Positions 12,294 through 23,560 are shown, counted from the stretch's first letter. The stretch is DNA of 64,000 bases from Castanea sativa (GCF_040712315.1 NC_134013.1:42662001-42726000), one strand, 5' to 3'. A program made the numbers and translations. Notes: a model not told the origin generated them from the letters alone.

Positions 12294-12450
12294 GGAAAAT
12301 TATTAGGTATTCTCAGAGTAACATAAATGCGTACTTGCTCCTCTCACATGAATGGTGGGTCCCACCATGAATTTAATTAGTAAAACCCACCATTATGTGA
12401 GAGAAGGGAGTACACATTTATAATACTCCGAGAGTACACAAAAATTTCCC
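12294..12450. mobile_element. Foldback MITE with 9-bp target duplication (Mutator-type)
   Basis: The element of 157 bp has inverted halves. The left GGAAAATTATTAGGTATTCT pairs with the inverted right GGGAAATTTTTGTGTACTCT. The central arms both carry CTCTCACAT..ATGGTGGGT. A perfect 9-bp direct repeat TTGAAATCA flanks it (12285-12293 and 12451-12459), which is characteristic of Mutator-like elements. Confidence 0.85.
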
Positions 12451-12467
12451 TTGAAATCATCGAACTT

Positions 12468-12471
<4 letters not shown>

Positions 12472-12521
<50 letters not shown>
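12472..12521. repeat. (AT)n microsatellite
   Basis: A run of about 24 AT dinucleotides lies just beyond the MITE. Confidence 0.95.
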
Positions 12522-12523
<2 letters not shown>

Positions 12524-13184
12524 ATATCATTTGGGATAGGTATGTGGAGGAGTTAGGTAGGAGTTGCTCAATCCGAAGCCATGTGACTTGCCGAAGCGGC
12601 AGTTGTTACAATTCTCATTTTGTAATTTGAATATAATTTTTTTTAAATTTTCCACTGCATTCGTATCATTTTTAATTAAACTATTTATCCAGCCAAACAA
12701 AAAGAAATTGTAATACCCGGGAAAAAAAAGATTTAAAAAGAGGGCTATTTAATTAAAGGGGAAATTACAGTAAACCCACCTGTGGTTAGGCCCGTTTCAC
12801 TTTGTCTACCCGTGGTTTAAATCTTAACACTTTGCCCACTTGAGGTAACTTCCATTAGGGCTCCGTTACCCACCTTTACCTTTGCCGTTGGAAAAACATA
12901 TTTGTAGGGAAAAACAAACATAACAAAAATCAAAAAGTTAGAGTTTTTGATTGCTTAAGAACTTCTATGAGAACAAAGTGGAGGAATAGCACACCAATGA
13001 AATGGCTCAATGAAATCACTTTTAATCTATATCAATATCAACAATCTCATAACAACTCAAAATTTTGAAACCAATTTTTACAACAAGACCAATAATCTAA
13101 AAACAACTAGCAACATTATTAACAAAAGTGAGTGAGATAGAGATAATCAATCAACAACTAAAGAGTGAGGTAAAGAGAAATCCC

Positions 13185-13575
13185 AGTTTTACTTCTAGGC
13201 ACAATAGCTGTTGTGGCCAATGGATTAATTTTACCTGTTTATGGGATACTGTTGTCCTATATAATAAAAACTCTCTATGAGCCAAAAGAAAAACTCCGCA
13301 AGGATTCAAAATTTTGGGCATTAGCCTTTGTTGCTCTTGGTGTGGCATCTCTATTGGCTCAACCATCAATGACAGATTTATTTGTTGTTGTTGGGTGTAA
13401 GTAAGAAAGAAGGATCCAGTCAAAGTGCTTTGAGAGAGTAGTTTATATGGACGTAAGTTGGTTTGATGAAGCTAAGCACTCAAGTGGTGCACTTGGTACT
13501 AGACACTCTGCAGATGCAGCTTCTATGCGAGAGGTGGTTGGAGATGCAATTGCTTTGCTTGTTCAAAATATTGTA
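13185..13575 (+). pseudogene. Captured ABCB (P-glycoprotein/MDR-type) transporter fragment
   Basis: One forward frame reads through the first half of an ABC-B transmembrane domain. It contains ANGLILPVYGILLSYIIKTL, the LRKDSKFWALAFVALG block and GCK. An in-frame TAA at 13402 is followed, still in the same frame, by [30 protein letters not shown] and [12 protein letters not shown]. These match the order in plant ABCB proteins, whose VVYM.VSWFDE stretch is highly conserved. No intron interrupts the 390 bp. The nucleotide-binding domains are absent, so it cannot be a working transporter. Downstream, from about 13575, the sequence changes to GATC-rich short repeats and then the right TIR. Transcription of such captured pieces is possible but not shown. 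Confidence 0.85.
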
Positions 13576-13720
13576 GATCGACAACCACAGAGATCAGCGA
13601 AGATCGGAGTCGAAGATCTGATTTGGGAGATCGATAGAGATCAGATTTAGGGGATCGGCGAAGATCAGATTTGGGAGATTAACGAAGATCGGAGTGGTGG
13701 ATCTGCTTCTCTATCTCTCT
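13575..13720. repeat. GATCAGATTTGGGAGAT-type short repeats in the Pack-MULE
   Basis: Three to four imperfect copies of a motif like GATCAGATTTGGGAGATCG alternate with GCGAAGATC words. They sit between the captured gene piece and the right TIR and may be a second captured or filler sequence. Confidence 0.6.
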
Positions 13721-15153
13721 GGAATTTGGAGAGAATCTTATTAGTCCCTTTCTCAGCTGACGTGATTTTTTGGGTAGTTTACTTGATAAGCTATTCCTCT
13801 CCACTTTGTTCTAATAGAAGTTCTTAAGCAATCAGAAAACTTAACTTTTTTTTTTATTATGTTTGTTTTTCCCTAAAAATATGTTTTTCCAACAGCAAAG
13901 GGAGAGGTGAGTAACGAAGCCCTAATAGAGTTTACCTCAGGTGGGCAAAGTGTTAAGTTTTAAACCACAGGTTGGCAAAGTGAAAACGGGCCTAACCACA
14001 GGTGGGTTTACTATAATTCCCCCTTAAGTAAATCTTTTTGTGGGGTCAATTTTTATAATTAATGTTATTAAGGGAGATTTTAGAAAATTAGGTTGAAACC
14101 CTAACTATATATATAAGCTATTTAAGTTAGAGTATAACAATAGATATTATGGAGGAGGACTTCTGAGTTTGTTCAAGTAGTGAAAGATTGACAGCACACT
14201 TGAGGTAAGACCTAAGAAATCTCGTTCTTTGTCAAATTTAGGCTTTATATGGAATTAAAATATTCTTTTATGTGAGTATTTTGGCAAATAGTGAGATTGT
14301 TTATATATGAGATTAACGATGTAAACGAAGAAGGAAATTTGATTTATTTTCTCTGTGCCCTGTTTTGCGTTAAGTGTAAAAGAAGGCTCTTAGGTCCGGT
14401 TCTACGTAGGTTTACCGAATTGGGGTTTTGGCAAATAGCAAAAGGTTATGGTGTCCATGTAGGCTTGAGTTTGTATGACATAAAATATAGTACCTTTTTC
14501 CTAGTTTTGTCCTCATCTCAAAGAGAACTAGGGGTGAGTAGAGATTAAAAAAAAAAAAAAATTATATGAGCACACATATAGAAGATTAGGTGTACTTTTG
14601 ACCCTATATGGATATACATATGGTGTATCTATAGGCTTTATCCCTAGGTACTATTAGTGGCAGAAGGTGGAGGATATATATATATATATATATATATAAT
14701 GAATATGGGGATTTTTAACTATGAGATAATAGTGAAAAATTATTAGATATTTTTAACGATCTCTCTTCTGGCCGAGTATTCATATAAGTTTCATTTAAAA
14801 ATATTAGATTATTGAGTAAATGATATTTGAAAAATTGTTTAGGTGATATCTAAAGATTTTAGAGGAAATGTTAGGGAGAAATTCCTTTTGATATGGCTTT
14901 TAGATGCAAGTAACCTTATTCTAATTGAGTTTTATTTTGCTTATATTAATGTATTTTTAACTACTGAAAATTGTTTATAATTGTTAGAATTTTTATTTCT
15001 ATTGTATTACTGATTTCAAGTAAATGATTATTATAAATATCTTTTAATACTGAGTATATGATTTTTATATACATGCTTGAATAAGATATATTTTTGTTAG
15101 AAACTTTGATTTCATATATATGATTATGGACAATCTGACTATGAATTGATTTT

Positions 15154-15333
15154 GATACCCCCAATGGGGGTTATTCATTGGTACTCTGATACACAAACCA
15201 ATGAGAGTTATTCATTGGTACTCTGATATCCAGCCAATGGAGGTTATTCATTGGTATTCTGATACCCAGATCAATGTGGATTATTCATTGGTACTCTGAT
15301 ACCCAACCAATGAGAGTTATTCATTAGTACTCT
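15154..15333. repeat. Tandem repeat, five units of 34-37 bp, in the solo LTR
   Basis: Units start at 15154, 15188, 15225, 15261 and 15298. Each has the form GATACCC..CCAATG followed by TTATTCATTGGTACTCT, with a few substitutions per unit. Confidence 0.85.
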
Positions 15334-16218
15334 GATGCCTAGTCATGGGGATATAGCGTGACCATAGTCATAAGATTGTTAAGAATATGAATTACATTTG
15401 AGTATTTGAACTATTTTGAGTCATTAAAACTAGTTATGTATTTTTGGAACTTATTGTAAGTAGCTTTTGATATATGGAAAATTGACTACTTTCTAATCCA
15501 TTTATGATATATTTGTAAAATTAAAGTATGTGATCTATTTGCAACTTATTATTTTAAGACTATGAAACTTCTTTAATTATTTTTGAAAACCCATAGTATA
15601 TCATAACTTTTGAAGACTCATATTACATCTTATTACTTTACAGATCTAGTGCTTGATAGAACTTATTAGGATTTTGGTTACTTATTGAGTTGTTAGCTCA
15701 CTTATTGAGTTGTTAGCTCACTCTCTTTTCCCCTCCAGTTTCAAATTGTGAAGAATAACAAGTTTTGGGAGTTTCGATGTTGTGTTGTGTGCAGGAAAAG
15801 ACGCTTAGTGATTTTGGGATTGGATGGTCTTCTAATAGTTTTATATTTATTGGCCAATTGGCATTATGTACATGAGGTTTGGATTTTGTTCCTATTAAAT
15901 TATAAAAAAATCTATTCATAAAGAAATTGTTGAGGTATTTTGGATTTATTTGATTTGATTTTTTAGGATAAATTTTAGTTGTTAAAAAAGCCTTGCATGC
16001 TTGTAAGGTGCTTACTTTATAAGCGTGAGCGTGCGGCGGTTGTTACATGCCAATCTTTATAGTTGAGTTCGGAGCGTGACAAAAATATAATAAGTGCTGT
16101 CTCCTACGTCCTTTATTTTTATTTTTATGAACCCCTATCTCCTTTATTTATATTTTTATGAACCCCTGTCTCCTTTCAACTAAACAAATAATAACATAGC
16201 TAAAAATTGGATTGTTTT

Positions 16219-16377
16219 GCCACCGCGCACCCTTGGTGCAGTGGTTACTCCACAAGTATAAATGCTTGTGGGGTGTGGAGGGTAAAGGCTGGGGTTCAAG
16301 TCTCCAGGAGGGAGCTTCACACACATATACACTTAGATTAGGCTAGAGTAGAAATTCTATCTTGTATATAATAAAAA
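16219..16377 (+). mobile_element. tRNA-derived SINE
   Basis: RNA polymerase III promoter boxes are visible: box A TGGTGCAGTGG at 16234-16244 and box B GGTTCAAGTCT at 16293-16303. The 3' end is TATATAATAAAAAAA. A perfect 17-bp target duplication AAAAATTGGATTGTTTT lies at 16202-16218 and 16378-16394. Confidence 0.93.
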
Positions 16378-16451
16378 AAAAATTGGATTGTTTTCAAAGA
16401 AAAAAATGGAACTAGCAATTTATTTTTCATTATAGGCTATACATTTTGAAT

Positions 16452-16602
16452 ATATATATATTATATAAGGTAGAAATTCTACTCTAACCTAATCTAAATG
16501 TATATATGTGTAAAAATTTCCTTCTAAAAACTTAAATCTCGGCCCTTACTCTCACATTTCACAAATGTTTATAAGCGATCGTCACATAAAAAATGTACGG
16601 TG
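16452..16602 (-). mobile_element. Second, decayed copy of the same SINE in opposite orientation
   Basis: The reverse complement shares the 3' region ATTTAGATTAGGTTAGAGTAG and the general layout of the 16219 SINE. Box A is not recognisable and box B is degraded. It has its own perfect 14-bp duplication TATACATTTTGAAT at 16438-16451 and 16603-16616. Confidence 0.8.
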
Positions 16603-16616
16603 TATACATTTTGAAT

Positions 16617-17216
16617 CTTAAAAGGTATTGAACACAACATTAGTAAACCTCCATCCGTAAATACCCTACTTTGCAAGTACATCTTTACTATCTAGCCAGA
16701 CATCATCTCTCCTATCCTTTTCAAGTTTTCACTTATTGGTTGCCAACATTTACTTATGAAGTCAATCCAACCTCACATCCCATAATGTATAGAACTTACG
16801 GGAATTCAATGTAAACCTGTCAGTCTGTCAGAATCATAATGCATATATGTACAAGAAAGTAGTTGTCTGCAAAAGCCACGAATTTTTGCCATAACAGATA
16901 CCTGTATGTAGTTTTTTTTTTTTTTGTTGGCAAATATATATATATTGGGAAGGGGGGATTGATGGAGGGGATGGCTAATAACTTGGTGCACTTTGAACAT
17001 TTTAAGGCAAGACAAAGAAATTAATCTTTTACGGTTTAGTGATTATAAAATAAAACTTTGATCGAATTTCAAGAATCAAACATATACTCTTTGCGAATGA
17101 ATATGAAAGCATCTAGCAGGTTCTGTCGAAAATTATCAAAATTTTCTTATTTCTAAAAATATATAATAATTTTGGGTTTAAAATTATATTGTACTTAGTG
17201 CTTTTATGTATTAAAT

Positions 17217-17253
<37 letters not shown>

Positions 17254-17254
17254 T

Positions 17255-17291
<37 letters not shown>

Positions 17292-18854
17292 TAAAATAAT
17301 CATATTTCGATATGGTATCTTATGTAATGTCCCGGAGTAGTAGAGGAAAGTTTTGCTCATCAACTATTAAACGAGATTCACCTTTCACGAAGTTTACTAC
17401 GTACATTAGTCAGTGGGGTACTACTGTACTGGGTAGCATAAAATTGCCGAGCTACCCAAATGTCATTTTTAAATGCAGTCACAGGACTCTTGCAGCTAGC
17501 ATTGCAATGATTTTTTCTTTTTTCCAATTTTTCATTTTTAATTTTTTTTTTTAACTTTTGGTGTTTGTCATAAATGCCATTAGAATCCTCACCACTTTTT
17601 ATGCATACTCTTTTCGTTGTTAACATAAATAACATGTGTATCAAAAAAGAAATAACATAAATAACATACGGTCCTTATTCAGCAACCAAAAAAAAAAAAA
17701 AAATGGTCCTAGTACTTGTTTGAATTTATTTATTTATTTTTTATTTTTTTAAGAATCATACTTGTTTGAAATTTAAAAGTTGAACTACAACTTCTACTTG
17801 AAAGCTAAGTCAATAAATTCACGCATTTTGTTTAGACTAGTTAGGGCAGCACGTGCTTGCCGTGGAATAAGAGTAGTAATTAAGGTCAATTCTAAATTTT
17901 ATTTAAATCACAAAACAAATATAGAAATCATTTGATTTTTAAAGTACATAAAGATTTACATTTATCAAAAGAAACATTAATTTTAAGAATTTTGATAATT
18001 ATATCATAAAAAGTTAATCTCATTCGTATAAGAATTTTGATCACATATAAAGTTAAGGTAACTATTTAACATATAAATATCTATTTTAATATAATAAATA
18101 TCCAGTCACTAAAAATTTCTAAGAATGATAACGAATATTATCATCTTTCAACAATAAGCAACTGAGTTTTACTAAGAGAAGAAAACAAAAGAAAAAGATG
18201 ATAAAAGGCATGCGTCATCTAATTTTCCATTAGATAAATTATAAGTTTTGAAAATGTAAACCTATAAAATTAATGTTCTATAGATAACAAATAAAACACC
18301 TTATATCATCATTTCAACTTTCCAAGCATTACTACCATCTTAAACTCAAAATATGTGAAGAAAATTTTTGGGATGTTAAAATTTAGTGGGAGTGACATTA
18401 CATAATAAAATATTTTAAGAAACATAAGTTTTCATTGTGGTTTAACTGAGAGAATAACATATGACATAATGCTCTTTTCCAAATATTAAGGGAAAAATTG
18501 CTTGAATTTAAAGTTTAAGGAGAAATTGTAAACTACCCCAAACATAAATGATGAAAAGTGTTTTTATCCTAAGTTTTTGTTTTTGTGTGTAAAACTATGT
18601 GGTTTTACTCAAAATGGTGTGTAAAAAAAAAAAAAAAAAAGTCAACCCAAGAAAACTGTATATGAAATAGTGAATTTTGGCTCAACAAAGTTGACTAAAC
18701 AAAAAAAAAAAAATTATAGAAACAAAACAGAATAGCACAATATTTTCATAATACCTTTATAAATTTGTTATATTTTAACTTGTGAAGAATTGATAGCTCA
18801 GCAGTTTTGAAAATATTGTGACGACAACAAGATATCTTAACATTTTCATAAAAG
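16617..18854. other. Unassigned AT-rich region with AT microsatellites
   Basis: No credible gene is present. A compound (AT)n array lies at about 17219-17290, where two runs are separated by TTCTAAAAT, and a further AT-rich block follows. Short ORFs at 17312 and 17378 have no recognisable family or gene-like structure. Confidence 0.6.
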
Positions 18855-19025
18855 AAATGCTATATCCACAAAATTTTCACAACAAATTATAAGTAGTAGG
18901 TTGTTATAGGTTGTTATTGGTGGCAAAAAAATAATTTTTTTGGTAAATTTAAATTAGAACCAATAACAAGTACCGCCTATGATTTGTTACAAAAGTGTTG
19001 TGAAAAAGGTTATGGATATAATATA
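18855..19025. mobile_element. MITE with about 65-bp imperfect inverted repeats
   Basis: The left half (GCTATATCCACAAAATTTTC, ACAACAAATTATAAG, TTGTTATTGGT) is mirrored by the inverted right half (ATTATATCCATAACC, TTTTTCACAACA, TAACAAATCATAGG, CTTGTTATTGGT). The centre is an A/T-rich spacer. The target duplication is too short or AT-rich to define, so the superfamily is not assigned. Confidence 0.7.
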
Positions 19026-19192
19026 TCTTTTTTCACAATACCTTTTATTTTTAGTTATGGTTAGTTCTAGAATGATATTTTATTATTTTATTTTGACCTA
19101 TAAGGACACCTCAACAATTGTTAAAATATTGTGCTAATTTGTTGTGTTAATATATTTTATTATACTGTATAGTGCAAAATTGAAAAAATCAT

Positions 19193-19215
19193 CGTAAAGC
19201 TACTGTAGCTTTACG
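19193..19215. repeat. Perfect 23-nt palindrome (11-bp arms, 1-nt loop)
   Basis: The arms CGTAAAGCTAC and GTAGCTTTACG are separated by a single T. This is followed by poly-A and a GAA run at about 19221-19288. It is probably the terminus of a decayed foldback element. Confidence 0.6.
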
Positions 19216-19220
19216 CATTC

Positions 19221-19288
19221 ACAAAAAAAAAAAAAAAAAAAAAAAAAAGAAGAATAAAAAGAAGAAGAAGAAGAAGAAGAAGAAGAAG
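19221..19288. repeat. Poly-A followed by (GAA)n microsatellite
   Basis: About 27 A residues run into AAGAAG repeats. Confidence 0.9.
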
Positions 19289-19456
19289 CAGCTGCTAGCG
19301 AAACAGTGAAGTCGAACAAACCAAAAACATTGTTAGCTTTTTACTGTTTCTTTAGAGCATTGGATCTTTTTATATATAAAAGTAACGAGAAACACTAGGA
19401 AAGCTGAGAATTGTTGTTTTCCTTTGAGACATAATAATAAGAAAGGAGGAGGTAGT

Positions 19457-20168
19457 TGATAAAGATATTTTCGACATAAGTATTTTTTAGGAACTTCGAC
19501 CCGTCAAGACAAAAACACCTTGCCTGGCGGTTTATTAGGACAGAGGTCCTATTCCACCTCCACAAGATCCATTAGCCTTATGGAGATCTGTCAGCTTCAT
19601 AGAGATCCATTGGTTACGTAGCAGTTGGTCCTGACGAATGGTAAGCGTACAAAAGCCGACGGATAGGTACAACGTACAGCATGATGGGGGAATGATGCCT
19701 AAACCGACGGATGTGTTTGTGTGAACATGATAGCTGGATATATTGGGCCCCACAAACCTTTGCGTGCTCTCCACTCATAAACTTCTGCATAGAAATAACT
19801 TGCACACCACACCCCAAAGACCCTATTCCTTATTTATGTCTTCCCAATATGGGAAGTAAGGCCTTGAGATCTTGGAGCATTAACTCCATATCCTCCATAC
19901 AAGGAAAAATCCTACGTTAATGGGATCTTGGTCAACCCTCCGCCACCATATAAGCACCAAGCCTCAATACCTAAGGTACGATGAAATTTTCTTAGCTCTT
20001 GTGTCCTTGAGTTATTAGAGATTCTTTCATCACTGACTTAACTTTCAGACAGTCTTTAGCCGGCACCCCACCGGTGCTCTTTGTAGATTCTTTACCCTTT
20101 TGTTCTTTAGGTACCCGATTGACGTGTGTTTGGAAGATCAACTCACTGACGATTTTTATGCATCATCG
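19457..20168 (+). repeat. 5' LTR of the Tat element
   Basis: It starts TGATAA. The end is set by comparison with the 3' LTR and with the tandem copy at 20437, where it reads TTATCA, the inverse of TGATAA. It aligns throughout with 32589-33273, sharing stretches such as TTGGGCCCCACAAACCTTTG and TCTTCCCAATATGGGAAGTA. Confidence 0.88.
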
Positions 20169-20535
20169 ACAGGAAAGAGAAGACCAGAAAGAAAGCAACG
20201 TCGCCAGCAGGCAGGATCAGCAGGTGGACACAGATCGTACATTGGACTTGGAGAGGGGTGCAATACTCTTGTGTCCTTGAGTTATTAGAGATTCTTTCAT
20301 CACTGACTTAACCTTCGGAAGGTCTTTAGCCGGCACCCCACCAGTGCTCTTTGTAGATTCTTCACCCTTTTGTTCTTTACGTACCCAATTGACACATGTT
20401 TGGAAGATCAACTCACTGACAATTTTATGCATTATCAACAGGAAAGAGAAGACCAGAAAGAAAGCAACGCCGCCAGCAAGCAGGATCAACAAGAGGACAC
20501 AGAACGTCCATCAGACCTGGAGAGGGGCACAATAC
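19996..20535 (+). repeat. 270-bp tandem duplication spanning the LTR/leader junction
   Basis: Unit 1 is 19996-20265 and unit 2 is 20266 to about 20535. Both begin CTCTTGTGTCCTTGAG, include the last part of the LTR (ending 20168 and 20437) and continue into the leader AGGAAAGAGAAGACCAGAAA. The copies differ at scattered sites, so the duplication is not recent. The 3' LTR has no equivalent. A tRNA-complementary primer-binding site is not recognisable after either LTR end. Confidence 0.85.
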
Positions 20536-20579
20536 ACATGGCATAGGACACACAAATGATGAAAGAGAAGATGGACGTG

Positions 20580-21190
20580 ATGAAGAATGCCATGAAAGGG
20601 TGAGTGTCTACCAAATTGGACGAGCTAGTCTAGCAGATTGACTCCCCATTAACAACACCGGTCACCTCCTTCCCCTCTCTAGCTAAGTTTCGGATGCCGT
20701 AAATAGAAGTGTATGACAGATCGAAGGATCCACTCGACCATATGGAATCATTCAAGACCTTAATGCATCTACAAGAGGTCCTAAAAAAAATCATGTGCAG
20801 AGCGTTCCCCACCATGCTCAAGGGACCCACAAGAGTGGGTTAAGTAAGTTAACCCCCAACACTGTCTCTACTTTCAAGGAACTGAGAAGACATTTCGTCA
20901 CCCACTTCATTGGAGGACAGAGGTACAAGAGCTCTTTGGCAAGCCTACGAAACATCAAGCAATGGGAGGCCGAAAGCTTAAGATCTTATGTAACTCGGTT
21001 CAACAAAGAGGCCCTGCTAATTGATGAGGCCGACGACAAGGTTTTGGTTATGGCTTTTACCAATGGGCTCCAATTCGAAGAATTTCTTTTTTCTATCTAC
21101 AAGAATGACTTGTAAACAATGGCTAACATGTTAAACAAGGTCACCAAGTATATGAATGCTGAGAATGCCATGATAGCCCAAGGGGGAAGA
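20580..21190 (+). pseudogene. Tat element gag
   Basis: This is the retrotransposon capsid gene. The best-preserved frame (20795-21115) contains LTPNTVSTFKELRRHFVTHF, LRNIKQWEAESLRSYVTRFN and DKVLVMAFTNGL, the core of the Retrotrans_gag domain. Upstream in other frames are blocks such as EVYDRSKDPLDHMESFKTLM. Stops and frameshifts separate the pieces, and no zinc knuckle is recognisable downstream. It would have encoded the capsid of the 19457-33273 element and is not functional. Confidence 0.85.
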
Positions 21191-21662
21191 CTGAAGAAAA
21201 GGGAGAGACAAGATGACTCCCATTAAGACAGGGGAAGAAAGTTAGGTCAGATGAATGAATGAAGGGACGGGAGAAGATCAAGGCCCCTACCTATCAAGAC
21301 AACCAATTATACCCCGCTGAATACAACACTTGACCAAGTGTTCATGCAAATAAGGAACGACCCAGCACTAATGTGGTCAAACAAGTAGAAAGGTGACCCA
21401 AAAAAAAGGCCAAAAAACAAGTACATGGGCACGATACTTTCAAATGCTACAACTTAAAACAGTAGATAAAGGTCTTCATCAAATAAGGAAAATTACAGCA
21501 ATTCGTTGGGAGGGAAAGAGACAGAGAAAACCCACCAAGGGATCCAAAACCCAACCAACGGGCTGAAGAGCAACCAAGAGTCCCCTAAGAGAGATACAGG
21601 TAGTTGTAGGAGGAAATATAATGGTTCGCTCGTCCAAGAAAGCAAGAAAGACCTACTTTTGG

Positions 21663-22075
21663 ATGATGCAAAGTGTGCAGATCACTAGTCGTCTGCCTAA
21701 ACTGACGAGGGTTGACGACCCAACGATCAGCTTCACAGAAGATGATGCCCGACGACTCCACCACCCTCATGACAATGCCCTAGTCATCAGTTTTTTAATA
21801 GCTAACTTCAATACTCGATGGGTCCTAGCAGACAATGGGAGCTCGGCTGACATCCTCTACTACCCTGCCTTCCAGCAAATGAGGATTGACAAGGAACAAA
21901 ATCTTTCATTGGACACGCCACTTGTGGGATTCAATGGTACTAAAGTCTTCTCCATTACAACCATTACCCTACCAGTTATCATTGGCACTTATCCTCGGCA
22001 ACTCATTAAGGAAATCACCTTCTTGGTCATCGACTGCTCTTGTATCTATAATGCTATCATCATGTGACCTACACT
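21663..22075 (+). pseudogene. Tat element aspartic protease
   Basis: The frame contains ISFTEDDARRLHHPHDNALV, then VLADNGSSADILYYPAFQQM, the active-site loop with the D-N-G-S variant usual for this lineage, then GFNGTKVFS and YNAII. The expected GRPTLN after YNAII is broken by a stop (TGA at about 22065), but PTLNA is still readable past it. The protease processes the Gag-Pol precursor in intact relatives. Confidence 0.85.
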
Positions 22076-22379
22076 TAATGCATGGATAGCAGCCACCTCT
22101 ACCTACCACTTGCTAGTGAAAAGTTCCCAACAAAATACGGGGTAAGAGAAGTGAGTGGAGACCAAATGGTTGCTCGCGGATGCTACATAGCCATGTTGGA
22201 GACATGGATGATCACTTAGAGGCATTAAACATCGAAGAGCGATGGGTCATGGTAGAGCCGATGGAGTCCTTGGAAGAAATTCCCCTAGAAAACAACCTTC
22301 TAGACCGGATCATTCGTATCGGCACATAAGCCAGCCCTTTGGTCCACAAGGAGATTACCCTTTTCTTAAGGAATAATAC

Positions 22380-22960
22380 AAGGCCATAGCTGAAGAAGTT
22401 CACAAGCTGTTGGACCCAGGCTTCATTAGAGAGATCTACTACCCCGAGTGCTTGACCAACGTAGTGATGGTCAAAAAAGCAAATGGCAAGTGGAGGATGT
22501 GAGTGGACTTCACTGACCTAAACAAGGCCTGTCGAAAGGATATTTACCCGCTCCCACAGATCAACCTTCTTGTAGACTCGACGGCTAAACTCCAGCTACT
22601 GAGCTTCATGGACACCTTCTCTGGTTATAACTAGTTCAAGCTTGACGAATCTGACCAAGAGAAAACATCGTTTGTCATAAGCTAAGGGATTTTTTGCTAC
22701 AAGGTGATGTCGTTTGGATTTAAGAATGCTAGGGCGACATATCAAAGACTTGTGAATAGGATGTTCGTCCAACAAATCGAACGAAACATTGAAGTGTATG
22801 TAGACGACATGCTGGTAAAAAGTAAGGAGGAAGGATGCCACCTAAGTGACCTTCAAGAAATGTTTGAGACCCTTTGTCTCTACGACATGAAGCTCGATAC
22901 CACCAAATGCATGTTCAGGGTCTCATGCGGGAAGTTCCTTGGTTTCATGGTATCCTAATA
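22380..22960 (+). pseudogene. Tat element reverse transcriptase
   Basis: Conserved blocks in order: HKLLDPGFIREIYYPE, NVVMVKKANGKWRM, VDFTDLNKACRKDIYPLPQI, MDTFSGYN, EKTSFV, FGFKNARATYQRLVN and the catalytic YVDDMLVKS at about 22797-22823. Stops occur near 22501, 22633 and 22682, with two more adjoining at about 22957. The closest relative in the window is the pol remnant at 313-1840. It is inactive. Confidence 0.92.
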
Positions 22961-23560
22961 GGGCGTTGAGGCCAACCCTGACAAAATACAGGCTATCCTA
23001 GAAATAATACCTCCAAGGACTGTCAAAAAGGTACAAATTTTGAATGGAAGGATCGCGGTCCTCAACAGATTCCTTTCTAGAGCAATAGACAAATGCTTGC
23101 CAATCTTCCAAATGCTAAAAAAGACCTTCGAGTGGACTGACAAATGCTAGAAGGCATTTGAAGACCTGAAGGTGTACCTCGCGTCTCCACCACTACTCAG
23201 CCCATCCATGCCCAATGAAGAGCTCTCCCTTAATATGGTCGTGTCCCAAATGGCCGTTAGCTATGCTCTCATTCGAGAAGAAAATCATGTCCAGCTGCTT
23301 GTGTACTAGACCAGCCAAGCACTCAGATGAGCGGAAGAGAGATATCCTCTATACTTTCAAGCACACACCATAGTGGTCCAAACGGACATACCTCTAAGGA
23401 AAACAACGAACAACCCAGAGGCAACTGAACGATTGGTTTTATGGGTGATTAAACCAAATGAAATTGAAGTACAATACCGCCCCAGGATCACGATCAAAGC
23501 CCAAGCATTGGCTGACTTCATCGCTGAGTTCACAACGAAGGAGGACAAAGGCTAGGGGCA
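22960..23560 (+). pseudogene. Tat element connection and first RNase H
   Basis: The frame continues as GVEANPDKIQAIL, NGRIAVLNRFLSRA, IDKCLPIFQMLKKTFEWTDK, then the RNase H-like strand pair with NPEATERLVLWVIKP and ALADFIAEF. Stops occur near 23149, 23308 and 23330. The region corresponds to 940-1530 in the first Tat remnant. Confidence 0.85.

Larger units (their letters stand above)
12758..14023. mobile_element. Pack-MULE (Mutator-like, about 250-bp TIRs) carrying an ABCB gene fragment
   Basis: The left end GGGGAAATTACAGTAAACCC and the inverted right end GGGGGAATTATAGTAAACCC open terminal inverted repeats. These remain alignable for about 250 bp (12758-13005 against 13780-14023), for example through TTGCTTAAGAACTTCTAT on the left. 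The flanks TTAATTAAA (12749-12757) and TTAAGTAAA (14024-14032) form a 9-bp duplication with one mismatch. There is no transposase. Instead the interior holds a fragment of a cellular transporter gene, which is the definition of a Pack-MULE. Confidence 0.85.
12709..16081 (+). mobile_element. Gypsy-type solo LTR, interrupted by a Pack-MULE
   Basis: The element begins TGTAATACCCGGG and ends GGAGCGTGACA, the terminal pattern also seen in the 39966-41727 LTR (TGTAATAGCCC...GGGCGTGACA). The flanks are GAAAT (12704-12708) and AAAAT (16082-16086), a 5-bp target duplication with one mismatch. Removing the nested Pack-MULE leaves about 2.1 kb. The right half contains a short tandem array and GC-richer terminal sequence typical of chromovirus-like LTRs. 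No gag or pol is present. Confidence 0.75.

Noticed and set aside
15154..15333. Regular repeats with CRISPR-like spacing
   Set aside because: The units are directly adjacent with no unique spacers, in a plant LTR. The same applies to 25441-25790.
20169..20190. Primer-binding site after the Tat 5' LTR
   Set aside because: The sequence after the LTR end does not look complementary to a tRNA 3' end I recognise, and the area is duplicated.
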